The notes: generated by a model not told the origin, from the sequence alone. A stretch of 64,000 nt of DNA from Ochotona curzoniae (GCF_017591425.1 NW_024467121.1:16628707-16692706), one strand, 5' to 3'; shown: positions 11,738-24,115, numbered from the stretch's first letter. Program-made: numbers and translations.

Positions 11738-12058
11738 TTTTAAAAATATTTATTTATTTTTATTTGAAAGATATTCGCAGAAACAAAATGAGAGACATAC
11801 AGAGAGATTTTCCATTTACTGCTTCACCCCTCCAATGGCCATCATGGCTGGAACTGGGCCAATATGAAATCAGGAGCCTCTCCTAGGTCTCCCATACAGA
11901 TGCATGGACCCAAGCACTTGAGCCATCTTCTGTTGCCTTCCCAGGTGCCTCAGTAGGAGATGATTCAGAATTGTAGTAGCCAAAAGAGAAACCAGTTCCC
12001 TGTCGGAGTCCAGTGCTGCAGGTAGAGGCTTAACCTGAAACACCACAGAGATAGCCCT
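11738..12058 (-). repeat. CSINE nested in L1 (second)
   Basis: Starts with AAAAATATTTATTTATTTTTATTTG (complement of the A-rich tail), then the body, 'GGTCTCCCATACAG' and 'GAGCCATCTTCTGTTGCCTTCCCAG'. The copy is older than the young pika-type elements. Confidence 0.85.
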
Positions 12059-12230
12059 ATCATCTTCTATTTTTCCTTCAAGATTTTGTCATTTTCACTG
12101 CAGAGATCTTTCACATTTTTGGATAAATTTACTCCAAAGCATTTACATTTTTTTGGTAGCTTTTATAAATGATGCTTGCAAATTCTTTCTCAGCCCTGGC
12201 ATTATTTTTATATACAAAAGCTACTGACTT

Positions 12231-12470
12231 CAGCCCTGACACAATGGCTTAGTAGCTAAAACCTCACCTACATGCATCAGGCTCCCCTACGGTTGTCCTG
12301 GCTGTTCCATGTGGGAGATCTGGAAGAAGCTGCAGTCTCCTGATTTTGGATTGGATCAGCTTGGGCTGTAGTAGCCACTTGGGGAGTGAGGCAGCAGATG
12401 GAAGATCTGTCTCTCCTTTTCTCTGTAAATCTGCCTTTCCAATACAAATAAATCAAATCTTTTGTTTTTA
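12231..12470 (+). repeat. CSINE nested in L1 (third)
   Basis: Plus-strand head 'CAGCCCTGACACAATGGCTTAGTAGCTAAA' through 'GGGAGATCTGGAAGAAGC' to 'CCTTTCCAATACAAATAAATC'. It has an internal deletion of roughly 80 bp, missing the stretch around the '..GCTCCCTGC..GGGAAAGCAG' section. Confidence 0.85.
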
Positions 12471-12740
12471 AATTATTCATTTTGCATGTTGATTTTATAT
12501 CCCGAAATTTTACCAAGCAGTCTATGAGTCCCAGTAATCTCATGCAGCATGTTTTGATTTTAGAGTTCTTAGGATCATGTCCCATGCTAGCAGGGATAAT
12601 TTAACTTCCTCCTTTGCAATTTGAATTAATTGTAATATCTCCTTTTTCATCTCCCATTTTAGTAATTTTGGTTTTTATCCCCTTCCTTAACTGTTTTGAT
12701 TAGTGGGGCCAAAGATATATTAATTTTATGTTTTCAGAAA

Positions 12741-13240
12741 ACTCATATGAACACCGAGGGAATGGGCATGGTTATTGTGGCTACCTCCGGATGAATGCGG
12801 GTGTGTACGGCTGCTTGTGGATGAGAGGATGCATAGGAGTATGTGGCTATGTGTACAGATGAGGCTGTTTTCTGCAGTCCTCCTGGAGCCCACACTCTCC
12901 TACTCTGCTGGAAGACCACTGGAGACAAGCAAACCAGGAATACACCAACTGATCCATTTATTGAACTAATAGTAAAGTTATAGACAGGGTGATAAACAGG
13001 AAACCCACAGCACTAGTAACAGTAACCTAATTGGTTCTCTACCCGATCGGTTCTCCAGCCACTGATCATCTTAGAGGTCAGGTTTAGATGCAGTCCCTCC
13101 TAATTAGAACAATCTGCAAACCTCACCTTACCACAGCAGCCCCTAATTGGCTCTTCCATTTCCTCACTGCAAGGTGGGGGCCTTCCCAGTAGAGGAAAAC
13201 AGGACATACATGTCGGATTCCAGGCTGTCTGTCAGCCATT
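12741..13240 (-). mobile_element. LTR-like sequence, minus strand
   Basis: On the minus strand an AATAAA (complement of 12957-12962) is preceded by about 250 bp of moderately GC-rich sequence and followed by about 180 bp that could be R-U5. This is the U3-R-U5 layout. It lies at the end of the ancient minus-strand L1. No terminal inverted dinucleotides or target-site duplication could be fixed, and I do not recognise the family. Confidence 0.35.
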
Positions 13241-13498
13241 AGGTCAAAGTGGAGTATCAGTTTGCCAAGTCCTCTGCCGGTTTCCCAGGGGCACAGTGCA
13301 CTGTACCCTTATGACTTCCGGCACAGGCCAGGGAGGCCCAGATCCATGGATGACTACCCACATATAGATGTCTTTGTGCAGGTGTGCTACCACTACCATG
13401 GATACAAGAGGGTTAGATCCAATGGCCAATGCCATCAGGGGCAAGTGGCAATATTTTGTGCCTTTCTTACCATCACTGTGAACCAAATTTAACCCCAC
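13241..13498 (-). other. 84-codon open frame upstream of the LTR-like block
   Basis: The minus frame 13498-13244 is open and would lie directly 5' of the LTR-like block in its orientation. The plus strand is open too, over 13262-13492. The peptide shows no motif I recognise, so it could be a retroviral remnant or simply GC-richer non-coding sequence. No function is assigned. Confidence 0.2.
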
Positions 13499-13744
13499 AA
13501 ACCACTCCGAGTCATTTGGCCTGCTGGAATCTCAATCTACTTTTTCTGATTCTTAAGCCTAAAGCACATAATTTAAAAAACAGTCTGAAGATGATTCTAT
13601 TAGACTTTAGAATTTAATTCTTTGTTTGGGGATTGGTTAGTTTTTAACAGCCTCTCAGAATGTTTTAAGTAGCCAATACATATTGTGTATTGAGTTGAAT
13701 TTTTCAGCAATAGAAGTCATTGAAAAGGGTAAGAGGATACTAGA

Positions 13745-13840
13745 CACTAGGAAAATCTTGCCTGGAAATTTGGAAGCCTGGGGCAAAATGCTAAACATAC
13801 TTTTAAACTTTTCTATGACTCAGTTTTCTTTAAACTCCTA
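13745..13840 (+). repeat. possible MIR fragment
   Basis: Weak match to the MIR core and 3' part, ending 'CTATGACTCAGTTTTCTTT', which resembles the usual '..CTCAGTTTCCT' of MIR. Highly diverged. Confidence 0.3.
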
Positions 13841-14531
13841 TAGTCATCTCAGATCTGGATTTCCCCCATTGTTGGAGTTCAGAGTGTTATGAGTGATTAT
13901 CTTCTAAGACGGTAGCCTCCGCAACAGCATGCAAAGTCGTCAGAAATACGCATTCACCACCCCAAGACTCAGCAGCCCTCAGTTAGGGCCCTAGTAGTCT
14001 GAGATTCCATAGTGAATCCGATACACGGTCTGCAACATAGCTCACATTTTATGGCTCACATTGCTAAAATCGTGATGGTACTCATTAATTGTGATTCAAT
14101 CAGGACTAAGAAAGGGGTGGCAGGCACAGGTAGCAAGAAGAGCTGGGCAGTTCAGCAGTCCCTGGAGCAAGAGAGCTCTGGGCAAGTGCATTGCCTGAGT
14201 GCAGGTTAGAGATCATTTAGCATTACGTATTATACTGCCTCACAGTTTTTCCTGATACTGTAAAGTCAATATTTTTTAATATACAACTGAAATATTAGTT
14301 TTCCAAATGAAATTTGGGTATATCTTGCATTTTTCAATTTGGTCATCAGCCAGATTTATAGTACTTTTTCACTTATGCATTAAGAAGTTGTTCATGTAGT
14401 TGCATACATAGTACATCAGTCTTAGTGGGTTCTTATCTGAACTTGACCTTGACCTGAAATGGTGTGTAAATGGCTAAGATATATCCATGGTCCTCACAAT
14501 GTACATCAAGTCATCCAATTGTTTCAAGCTT

Positions 14532-14532
<1 letters not shown>
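13841..14532. other. unassigned DNA
   Basis: No repeat or gene recognised. Confidence 0.45.

Positions 14533-14569
<37 letters not shown>
14533..14569. repeat. (AC)n microsatellite
   Basis: About 18 uninterrupted AC units, likely length-polymorphic. Confidence 0.97.
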
Positions 14570-14570
<1 letters not shown>

Positions 14571-14624
14571 CTACTTGTAAGGGTATTGCCCAATGGTTAT
14601 TGGATCCGTTAAGAAAAATTGCAT

Positions 14625-15300
14625 TCCGTAAATATGGGATTACAGGTCATTTTGTCATATTCAACTTTCATTTCCTTTGGATATATTCCCAGAAGTGGAA
14701 TAGCTGGGTCATATGGTAAATCAATTTTCACTGTCTTAACACTCTCTAAACTGACTTCCACAGTGGCTGCGCTAACCTACATCCCCACCATAGTGGAGTT
14801 GGATGCCTTTTCCTACATCCAAACCAGCAGGTGGTGGTAGTAGATTTTCAAATGTAGACCGAGCTCTCTGGAGTTAGGTGAATCTCAATGTGATTTTTGT
14901 TTATATTTCCCTGATAGCTAGAGAGTTCAAGCATTTTATTTCTTCATGTGCCTGTTAGCCATTTGATTTTTTTTCTTTTTAAAAATGTGAGCTTATTTCC
15001 TTCACCCATTTCTTTACAATGTTATTTGTTTTTGCTGTCATCGAGTTTCTAAAGCTCTTTGTAAATGCTGGATATTAGTTCACTACCAGTTGTGTGGCAT
15101 GTAAAGATTTTCTCCCATTCTGTTACTTGCTCCTTCAGTTTGTTTCCTTCACTGTACAGAGGCTTCTTAGTTTGCAGTAGTCCCCATTGGTTCATTTTGG
15201 CTTTAAATACCTGTGCTTTTGATGACTTTCCTAAGAAGGCTTTCCCAATGCCACTATATAACATCTGGCTGTTGTATAGTGCTTCATATATGGAAGCAAT
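14625..15300 (-). mobile_element. L1 ORF2 segment, inverted 5' half of a twin-primed L1
   Basis: Antisense ORF2 C-terminal region. The minus frame 15345-15049 contains the typical stretch with '..FKAKMNQWGLLQTKK' and '..TEWEKIFTCHTTGSELISSIYKEL'. Further along, the complement of 14660-14720 is the '..CATATGACCCAGCTATTCCACTTC' region. It abuts the plus-strand L1 3' part head to head, in the configuration created by twin priming. Stops and indels prevent any function. Confidence 0.9.
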
Positions 15301-15304
15301 CCAG

Positions 15305-15893
15305 TTATCTGTCCAAAACGGAGTGGATAGAAAACCATGGTACATCTACTCCATGGAATACCACTCAGCCATTAAAAAAAAAAAAAAAGAAATTCTGCCA
15401 TTTTCAACAAAGTGGTCCCAACTAGAGATCATTATATTCAGTGAAATAAGACAATCCCAAGGTACATTTTTTTTCTCTCAGATATAAGGCAACCATCATA
15501 CAAAATACAAGTCCAATACATGTATAGGTAAACATGCATATACATAGAGTCACCCAGGGCGACTGTATATAATAGAGTCTAGAGTAATGGGAAGCGAAGA
15601 TACATTGCATTATGTGTCTCTACTGCTGAATGAAAGGAGGACGCCCAATGAAACTGTTATATATACCTTGCCAATAGGAGACCAACTAGTCTGCCATTGG
15701 CAATGCCTTCAATGCCACAATATACTTAAATAGAAGAATGGTGGACTTGTGACTGTTTTGAGGACTATACCAGTGTAACAATGTGAGAGAAAATGGTGGT
15801 GTTGGAAGATATTGGGGTGGGTGGAAGGGGGAGGTGAAGAGGGAATCCCTGTGCCTATGGAATCATATCATGAAAAAATAATATACAAAAAAG
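15305..15893 (+). mobile_element. L1 3' end, forward half of a twin-primed L1
   Basis: Begins at the ORF2 end ('GTACATCTACTCCATGGAAT'), followed by 'CTCAGCCATTAAAA', the 3' UTR with a G-rich block at about 15812-15842, and an A-rich tail near 15870-15893. It picks up in L1 coordinates roughly where the inverted 14625-15300 segment stops. The frame 15065-15487 is a chance read-through of the junction. Confidence 0.9.
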
Positions 15894-18800
15894 GGAATAT
15901 TGGATTCCACCTTGCAATTGAAGTTACATTCACTATTGAGACCCAATACTTTCTACCGCAATGTTTTCTCTCTTTACAGTACTGCCATGACCACAGAGAC
16001 CATTTTGTCTGCAGAAATTCTATCTCCTGGTGTGGCCTTTTAGCAGCTTTCACAGGATTGTGCCGAGCCCATGCACTCCCACAGAACCACAGTGTCTCAT
16101 TAGCCTATCCACATGTTCCACCAAACGCCTGTGGACTCCAGCCACCAGTTCACTTACCGGGTCACACATCCATTCTTAGTGTCTGATTATTTCGTCAAAG
16201 GCACAGAGTGAGTTCTGCAAATGGAAGGCAACCTCCTACAGGAGTGTTTTTTAAACCTATGCCATTTTCATTTACTTTGGGAAGAGCTGTCTGTGTTCTT
16301 TTCATATTTCATGTCACATTCGGTTTCTCAGGGCAGAACACATTAATGTTTAGTTGTTCTTGGATTAGGAAAATAGACATACAGCCAAACATGATAAATA
16401 TATATGCATGTTTGCAGGTGTGTATGAGGTTCATTTTCTCTTCTTAGAACTAGTTGATACTAAGACAATTCACGATAGATTTTTTTAAGGAAGTAAAAGA
16501 GAGGAAAACCATAATGTTTTTGGAGAGTTACACTTACCCCAAGACAGTCATCATAAAGTGCACTTTGTTTCTGATTACATCACTCTGGCAGCTGCGATGG
16601 GAAAGCAGCCACATTGGGAAATTATCAGAAAATATCATAAGCTTGTTTGGCTTGCTTGTATCAGTTTTATCTTTCTTCTGACCAGGAAAGTCTTGGTTCA
16701 GTTCCATTTGAATATCAACAGTAAGAAATGAAAACCATAGCAAAGGCTTCATGAGCAAGTTCAAACTTCAGGAGAAAATAATCAAAGAAAAGTTATTCCT
16801 ATGTACTTGCCTAAAGACACATAATACCGTTTGATGTACATATACAATTTTATGTAACCTTCTACAAAGTTGAAATGATCAGGACAAGAAAATTCACTAT
16901 TTGAAATATTTGGGAAGAAAGTTTTATATTACCCTTTTGCTTAAAACTTTTTGGAACCAGAGAATTCCCACAAAATACAGAAATAGTACCACTCATTTTG
17001 GTGAAAGTGTGTTTAGAAATATTTTGCTAGCGTCTTTGTTGTTGTTATGAAAAGGAAAGAAGTCAGAGTTGTTTGTCTGGTTTCCTAAAACAGGCTCCTA
17101 AATACACAGCTCTAAATGGTAAAACATTTCTAATGACCACTCTTATTTTCACAATAAGGGAACAGAGATACAGGTGGGTGACAAGTCGTAGATGACCTTG
17201 TAAGCCAGTTGCACCAAACAAAAGGCTCCCAAAGGTGTATTCTTCTTGTACTTCAGCCGCTGTCTTGTATGAGCTTTTTATTGTAGTTGTGTCTTGGCTA
17301 TACATTTTTCAGGATATAATAGCATGCGACACAGCAGGGTTTGAATGGGATTAGACCCAAGTGAAGCACCATTAAAAGCTAGAAACATGTTCGAATGACA
17401 TGACATTTTGAATGAGTGCCTAATGTAAGACCTTAGTGTGTTTGGCTTCGTATTTCTACTTGTTTCCTTGATTCTTAAACTGATTTCTTTTCAGAAGAAA
17501 TGCTTTCCTGAAAGAGCTATTAGTATGTTCATAGGTTGCATTCTATTTTTGGGACCAGAGAGGAACAGTGTGTGCTATGCATTAAATGAAAATGATCATT
17601 TCTGACTCTCTCAACCTTTCAAAATCATGGTCCAGTCATTACCTTTGATTTTTATTTTTGAGTTGTTATTAAGTTTTCCCTTTTTATTTGCTGATACATT
17701 AGAAATTTCTCTACAAATCAGCCCCCAATTAGTCACCTACAGTTTTTGTTTCAACTTTAAAGGTCTATCAGACTGATCAATCTGAGCCCTCTCTTTCCTG
17801 TTGGGCAAGGACTTGGTTCTAAGATATTAATGTGCCTCCATCAGTTCAATGCAGTAGACATTTATGCCATGCACAATGTCTCATGCCAGCCACAGGTGGG
17901 TCATTTCCTACTCAAAAACCGACATATTGTATGTCCTCACAACATAAACATAAATGAATAAGTAACATTTTTTTTTTGCACATACCTTTTGCATTCTGAA
18001 GCATTTAAAATTGTGGTCTTGGAACAGCTGCCCTATCCTCAACAAAAATTGGCTGAACTACCTGTAGTATTATCCCTGACAACGTGATAGGAATACAAAA
18101 TAAAGCAAAGATAGATTTTTGGTGTCATGACCTGGCTTTAGATAGTAAAAATATCCTCAAAAAATCACATTAGAATTTAATATTATGGAAAATTATGCAG
18201 GAACTTTAAAAATTTTATCAAAACAAATGCCTTTTCATTCAACTTTCTGCAATTTTTTGAAGTAATCTTGTGTGAGCATTTCCTTCCCCACTAAAAATAT
18301 CTATGCATATATTTACTGTAAAAGTAAGTAAGAGATAAACATGCCGAAATTGACCGGCAAGTTTACCATGAAAGTATTGTTAATTTTACAATAGTAGAAT
18401 CATCCAAAATGCAGTCTTTATGTTTTATAAACAGTCACACATCACAACATATTAAAATTAAACTTACATAAGGGAAACCAATATTTAGTGATAGCGCCTA
18501 AATTCCATGTGTCTCTAGGTTGTATCTTCTCTGAGTCCTCAGGGACAATGTGTGAGCATTTTAGAGTTATGGATAGTGGAGAAAAATGCATTCATTCAAC
18601 TTTTTATGAATAGGATAGAGTAAAATATTAGGACTTTAATACTATCCCAGTCTTTTATCCCCGATTAAATGCTGCCTCTCACCTTCCCCATTGTAAGTAT
18701 GCTAATTGGAGTTATTTTACTGAAACAGTGTTTTGTTAAGTTCCAGTACCCATTCCATCTCCAATTGAAAATATGCTTCTTCTAGAAAGCATGGATTATT

Positions 18801-20784
18801 TTTAATTGTTTGATTTGGAATAAAATAATATGACTTAATTGTGGCCTCTTGCATCAAGACTATAATCCTTTCTTAAAACACACATAGAAATTGTAGAACC
18901 CATAGAAAATCTTCGTAGTGCCGCTGGAAATCACATTTCTGCATCTTTTAGCATGTAGAATTCTTCTTGCTAAGTGTAAAATGCTGCATATGTACAGAGA
19001 ACTTGTCAATTAAAAATGCTTGAGGCTTCAGCCTGAATTTCGGTAGGATGTGTGTGAGCAGATGTTTATTTCAACACTTCATCAGCTGAGCCATCACAGT
19101 GTGTTTGCCTAAAGAGTAAGAAGATAACAGCTGAAATGGAGGGAGTGAACAACGAGGCACAGTTTTACCAAGATTTCAAGAGGACATGTACATCTAAAAT
19201 ATGTAAAATTAAGTAAAATAATAATGAGTAGTGTTTTTTTTTTTAATATGGATGTTACCTTTGCTTCTCAAAGACTTTTTAACGATGTGCTGATAAGCAT
19301 CATCCTAAAGACGCAATGGTAAAGAGGCTCCAATTTTAGGATGTTGGGGTCCACAATGTCCTTGAAAGGAGGGAGAGAACTTACTTGACAGAAACAAAGG
19401 AAATTCAACGTTTATTGACATCTGTATCGTATTGACAACTGCTGTATGTGTGTAGTGTTTTATTTAGTATCTATAACATTTCGAATATTTTGTGAGGTTT
19501 CCTTCTGTGCTTATATAGGTCATTGAAATTCAAAAAATTTAAGTTAAACTTTTCCAAATACACCAAGTTAGCAAATGGCATAAGTAGGACTCACCTGCAG
19601 GTGCATTTAACTCCTCATTCTGTTGATGCATGTGCTGTCTTCCCTCAAATCTCCTCGGGCTGATCTAGTCCTAGGATCGGACACAAGAAGCTGTCATATT
19701 GAAATAATAAGTGAGATAAGTAGAGGAGACTCAAGGAATTTGAAAAATGTATCTTTTCAGTGAAGGACGCTGTTCTAAATAATTAACACATGTCAAACTA
19801 ATTAACATGATATGTCAGAAAAGATGTTAATGTCAAATACCACACACCTGTTGGTTGCTGAACTGCTGAACACGACAGGGCCCCAGCCACAAATCAGCCA
19901 CATTGATAATGCTGTTAAGATAGTATGCTCCCTTGACAGCACATCTCAGAGGGGTCGAATCATATACAGTTCTTCCTTTCCAGAGCCTGAAGTGATACAA
20001 CAGATGGCTTACATAACCAGATGTTTATTACAATGTCCTACTTTTTCTGCTCACTGCTACCCATCACACTTACTTGATTTGTATTTTCTATCTAAAAATA
20101 TTAGTGTTATCTATATCCCCAATCTTAGTCCTCCCCATTTTATTTTGCCATTTATTACCTTTAAAAACTACTGTTGTTTCTGAAGGATAGAAGATTCCCC
20201 ATGATTCCAAATCCTAATTTTTTGACCTTATCCAGTGTGCTCACCATCACCCCTACAACAAACCTACTGCACCTGCTGTGGTACCTGCTGAAAAGATGTG
20301 CACTTGGGCAGACCCAACCTTTCTTTCACCTTCAGATTAACTTCTTGGTCATCAGGGATTGAACACTTTTATACCTCTATCAAGGTCTTCACCCAAACCT
20401 CTATATCTTGACTGTCAGAATGTGTACAACCTTCTGTCATCACCAACATGGGTAATTGTAGTGGTCTTCAATAGATCTGGTTGTCTTCCCCACTAACTCA
20501 GCTCAATCTATCTGCTACTCTATTGTAAAAGCACTTCTTCAAAATCACACAATGATCAGGCAGCACCCATCTGATACTCCTCCTTCCACTTTCTGGTATT
20601 TACTCTTGAGTGTCCAGAGCTCAAGTGCTTTAGGTCACCTTCTTTCAACTCACTGAGAAAAATTAGATTTAACACAGAAACCTGCACATAATATTTCTGA
20701 AGAAGCAAAAAAAAAAATCAGTAGTTTTTACGAGCATGTGTTAGAAAAAATGCACCTTAGCAATAGCATAAAGAAACCATCCTG
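15894..20784. other. 4.9-kb stretch nearly free of recognisable repeats
   Basis: I recognise no CSINE, L1 or LTR here, in contrast to the rest of the window. Weak hints only: a possible MER5-like start near 18005-18050. No coding exon was identified: frames of 60-124 codons at 15812-16186, 16208-16447, 16454-16681 and 19812-20183 lack domain signatures. The stretch may simply contain old, decayed DNA, or be conserved non-coding sequence. Confidence 0.5.
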
Positions 20785-21108
20785 TAGGCCTGGCATGGTA
20801 GCCTAGTGGCTAAAGTCCTCACCTTGCAACCCAGGGTTGCTGCATGGGCACAGGTTCATTATCCAGTTGCTCCAGTTCCCATCCAGATCCTTGGGACCTA
20901 GCACCTGAGTGATAGATCTGGAAGAAGCTCCTGACTCCTGGCTCTTCGCTCCTGGCTCCTGGATTCAGATTAGCTCAGCTCCAGCCATTGAGGACACTTG
21001 GGGGTAAGTCAGCAAATGAATGATCTTATTCTCTATCTCTCCTTTTTTTTTGTAAGTATGATTTTCCAATAAAATAAAATAAGCCCCTCCCTTTTTTAAA
21101 AGAAACTC
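20785..21108 (+). repeat. CSINE, plus strand
   Basis: Head 'TAGGCCTGGCATGGTAGCCTAGTGGC' through the CT-rich part to 'TTTCCAATAAAATAAAATAAG'. Around 20930-20962 the 'CTCCTGGCTC' motif is locally reiterated, a small internal tandem expansion. A deletion removes part of the '..GGGAAAGCAG..' section. Confidence 0.92.
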
Positions 21109-22479
21109 TCTTACATATGCAGGAAATTATTGAGGCAAAAATAAGTGAGTGACTAATCCATTATAGAGCTGAATTAGAAATCTAGATAAAAGAAAACATC
21201 ATGGCAGCACCTCATAAATTAAACTTAATTAAACTAGAGTAAGCTGAATTAAAATTGATTAGCCAAACCTGACATTATTATGAATTTTAATACCAATTAA
21301 TGATGTTTATTGAATACTTAATTGTTGTAAGGTAAGGCATAGTCCCTTCCTTTGAGTTTATAATCCAAATTAGGGAAGGAGGTTAGAATTCACTAAGAAA
21401 AAAAGTAAAAGGATAAATAGACCTCAGGGAAATGAGTTCTAATAACATTGCTTTCATTAAGAAATAATCTAGTGTTGTAATGGAAATGTTGGGATGTTAG
21501 TCTTTTTTAGTATTTAAAGGCAGAAATAAGATCCTGGAACTTTATTCTGTGTAGTAGTTAGTTGTAAGGTAAAAAAGTCTTTCTTTAGATGGCAAAAACA
21601 GCAACAGTAAGTGGATAGGTTATGAAACAGATTGTATATACTACTTCATTTGGTGGAGAATAAAGTTTCAAAATGTGTTAATGATACTTCTAAATTTTAA
21701 TTTTCAAATTTTTGCATTTTCATCATCATCAATGATTTATATCATACAGTTATACATAGGTTTTAAACAATTTTATATCTTTACAAAGTTGATAGTGTAT
21801 GGTTTTAAGTTTTGCAACCAAGTTTATAAATTTCTTAGTTTCAACAGTCATAATTTTTAGGCAAAGTAAAACATTAATTAAAAGGAAGTTAAATTATTTT
21901 GCTTCTAATTTATTTGTTAAAATTTTTACATACTGTTATATACAAAAGCACAACTCCAAGTTTTACTTACACTCCTAAAAATACCTTCAAACTCTTTAGC
22001 AGCTTTGAAATAAATAAGTAGATTTTCAGAGTATCATATTGAAATACCAAGCATATCAGATTCTCCTGTAGTCACAATTTCAAAAATACATATAAAGTTC
22101 CCAGGAATTACTTCCTATTCCTCTCAGTTTCTGATAGCTACTTCTCTTATGATCTCCAGCTTGCAGCTAAGAAGACTGGGGCTTTCTTTACCTCTTTTCA
22201 TTTATGCTGACATTTTGGAGGGAACGTGTATCTTGTCTTTCTCCACCTTTGCTTGATCTGAACAATTATGCAACATACCAGTGTCTTCATTGATTCAGGC
22301 ACGTGCCTTTTTGTAAAAGGGGAACATTCATTAAAGTAGATATTGTGATGCACATTGCCTTAGAGGGATCACACAATTGTCAGCACACTCCTCAGAAAGT
22401 CCCTAAAAAACTCAGAAAGATGTCTAGTCTAATATAGAAAATATGTATTTCTTAAAAAATATATCATAATCCTCAGAGT
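21109..22479. other. unassigned AT-rich DNA
   Basis: Mostly unrecognised. Near 21300-21400, 'GTTTATTGAATACTTA..' followed by 'AGTCCCTTCCTTTGAGTTTATAATCC' resembles a common mammalian-wide ancient repeat ('..TTATTGAGCACCTACT..', '..GGAGCTTACAATC..'), but I cannot name it with confidence. Confidence 0.4.
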
Positions 22480-23565
22480 TAGGGTATAAAGCATGGTCTC
22501 TTCAACAAATGCTGGTGGGACAATTGGATAGCAGCCTGCAGAGGTAAGAAGCAAGACCCACATTTGTCACATTATACAAAAATCAGCTCTAAATGGTCCA
22601 AGGACCTAAATCTACACCCAGGAAGCATCAAACTATTAAAGGAAAACATAAGAAGCACTCTCCAAGATATAGAAACAGGGAAAGACTTCTTGAAAAAGAA
22701 GCCAAAAGCATAGGTAGTCAAAGACAAAATAAACAAATAGGACTACATCAAACTAAAAAGCTTCTGTACAGCAAAGAAAAAAATTTAAAAAGTGAAGTGA
22801 AGAAGCAACCAACAAAATGGGAGACTATTTTTGCACACTACACAACTGATAGAGAACTAATTGATAGGGAACTAATATGTATGATTTACAAAGAACTTGA
22901 GAAACCCAGGGACAGTTAAAAAAATTGTGAAAAAATGGGCTAAGGAAATTAACAGACATTTTTCAAAAGAACAAATGCAAATGGATAACACATATGACAA
23001 GATGCTCAGGCTCCCTAGCTATCAGGGAGTTACAAATGAAAACCACAGTAAGGTTCCATCTCACTACAATGAGGTTGCCCTACATTTGAAACTCTACTAA
23101 CAACAGCAGCTGGCATGCATGGGGGAAAAGGTATCCTTTTTCATTGCTGGTGGAAGTGTAGGTTACTACAACCTTTATGGATATCAGTATGGAGGATGCT
23201 TAGAGAACTCCAATAAACCTGCCAGATGACCCAGCTATCCTGCTCCTAGGAATATATCTAAAGGAAATGAAAACTGCATATAAAAAGGGGATCTGTAATA
23301 CAGCAGCACAATCTACAATAGCAAAGACATGGAAACAACCAAGATAGCCATCCAAAGAGGAGTGGTCAAAGAAACTGTGGTTCGTCTACTCCATGGAATT
23401 CTACTCACTCATTAAAAAGAATGAAGTCATACCATTTGCAACTAGATGGTCCCACTAAAAACCGTTATGCTCAGTGAAATAAGTCAATCCCAAAGGGGTA
23501 AATATCATATGTTTTCTCTGATATAAGACAGGCTTCATGCAAATTGTAAGATCAATAACTTTTTC
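22480..23565 (+). mobile_element. L1 ORF2 C-terminal segment, plus strand
   Basis: ORF2 text is recognisable in broken frames, e.g. the frame 22593-22919 with '..QIGLHQTKKLLYSKE..' and '..PTKWETIFAHYTTDRELI..', then 'AACCTGCCAGATGACCCAGC' and 'TACTCCATGGAATTCTACTC'. Frameshifts and stops show it is dead. It stops at 'TGATATAAGACAGGCTTCATGC', where a minus-strand L1 piece begins. Confidence 0.92.
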
Positions 23566-23875
23566 CATACTGTTTTTGCTACATTTAATGGGTTTTAATG
23601 TTTTTATTTTCATCTCTTCCGAATAGTATTTTTATTCAATTCTTGACTGACGTATAGATCACACAATAGCATCATTTTACCCAAGAAGCTATTGTGTTTT
23701 CTTTCTCATTTCTTCATCAACATGTTGATTATTCAGTAGCATGTTAATTAACTCCATGCTGTTGTAAAATTTTTTAAGTTCATTCCTGTTGTTTAATTTG
23801 TTTCATGGCTTCTCATTCAAGGGAAAGTATGTGTGATGGTGTAAAGGAGGCTATCATATCTAGATGTGAAGATGC
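23566..23875 (-). mobile_element. L1 ORF2 internal segment, minus strand
   Basis: Antisense ORF2 text ('TTCATCAACATGTTGATTATTCAGTAGCATG', 'CATGGCTTCTCATTCAAGGG'). It sits between the plus-strand ORF2 end and a plus-strand L1 3' UTR. Confidence 0.75.
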
Positions 23876-23884
23876 AATTCAGTA

Positions 23885-24115
23885 TGAATCTCTATTTCCA
23901 AATGAAAAATGAACTTCCATTGAAACTGTTGGATATATCTTGATGGTAGGATGCTGGGCTATCTGGCATTGTGGGCATATGACTACTTATGAAGGACTAT
24001 GCTATTGTCACAAAATGGGGAAAATCAGTCGGGAGTTGGGAATTTGGGAAAGGCGTAGGGAAATCCCAGGCCCTTTACAATTGAACCATAAAATTATTGT
24101 TATTATTTAATTTCA
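23885..24115 (+). mobile_element. L1 3' UTR, plus strand
   Basis: 'CCATTGAAACTGTTGGATATATC', 'GACTACTTATGAAGGACTATGCTATTG', a G-rich purine stretch (about 24015-24062) and 'ATTGAACCATAAAATTATTG' match the L1 end at 15660-15893 in order. It may be the terminus of the ORF2 segment at 22480-23565. Confidence 0.85.

Larger units (their letters stand above)
11260..12740 (-). mobile_element. old L1 ORF2 region, minus strand, with three nested CSINEs
   Basis: L1 blocks lie at 11260-11438, 12060-12228 and 12475-12740. They read as antisense L1 ORF2 text, e.g. 'TTGCCCATTTCATAACTGGATTG', 'GCAAATATTTTCTCCCGTTTT', 'GCAGAGATCTTTCACATTTTT' and 'GATAATTTAACTTCCTCC'. They stay in the expected linear order when the CSINEs are removed, so this is one ancient element interrupted later. 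ORF2 is riddled with stops. Confidence 0.8.

Noticed and set aside
14533..14569. (AC)n run considered as possible regulatory Z-DNA element
   Set aside because: Ordinary dinucleotide microsatellite; nothing in the context supports a function.
15065..15487. 140-codon plus frame
   Set aside because: It crosses the inversion joint of a twin-primed L1 and is antisense to ORF2 for most of its length.
18005..18050. MER5-like start ('GTGGTCTTGGAACAGC')
   Set aside because: Only one short phrase matches; no downstream MER5 landmarks.
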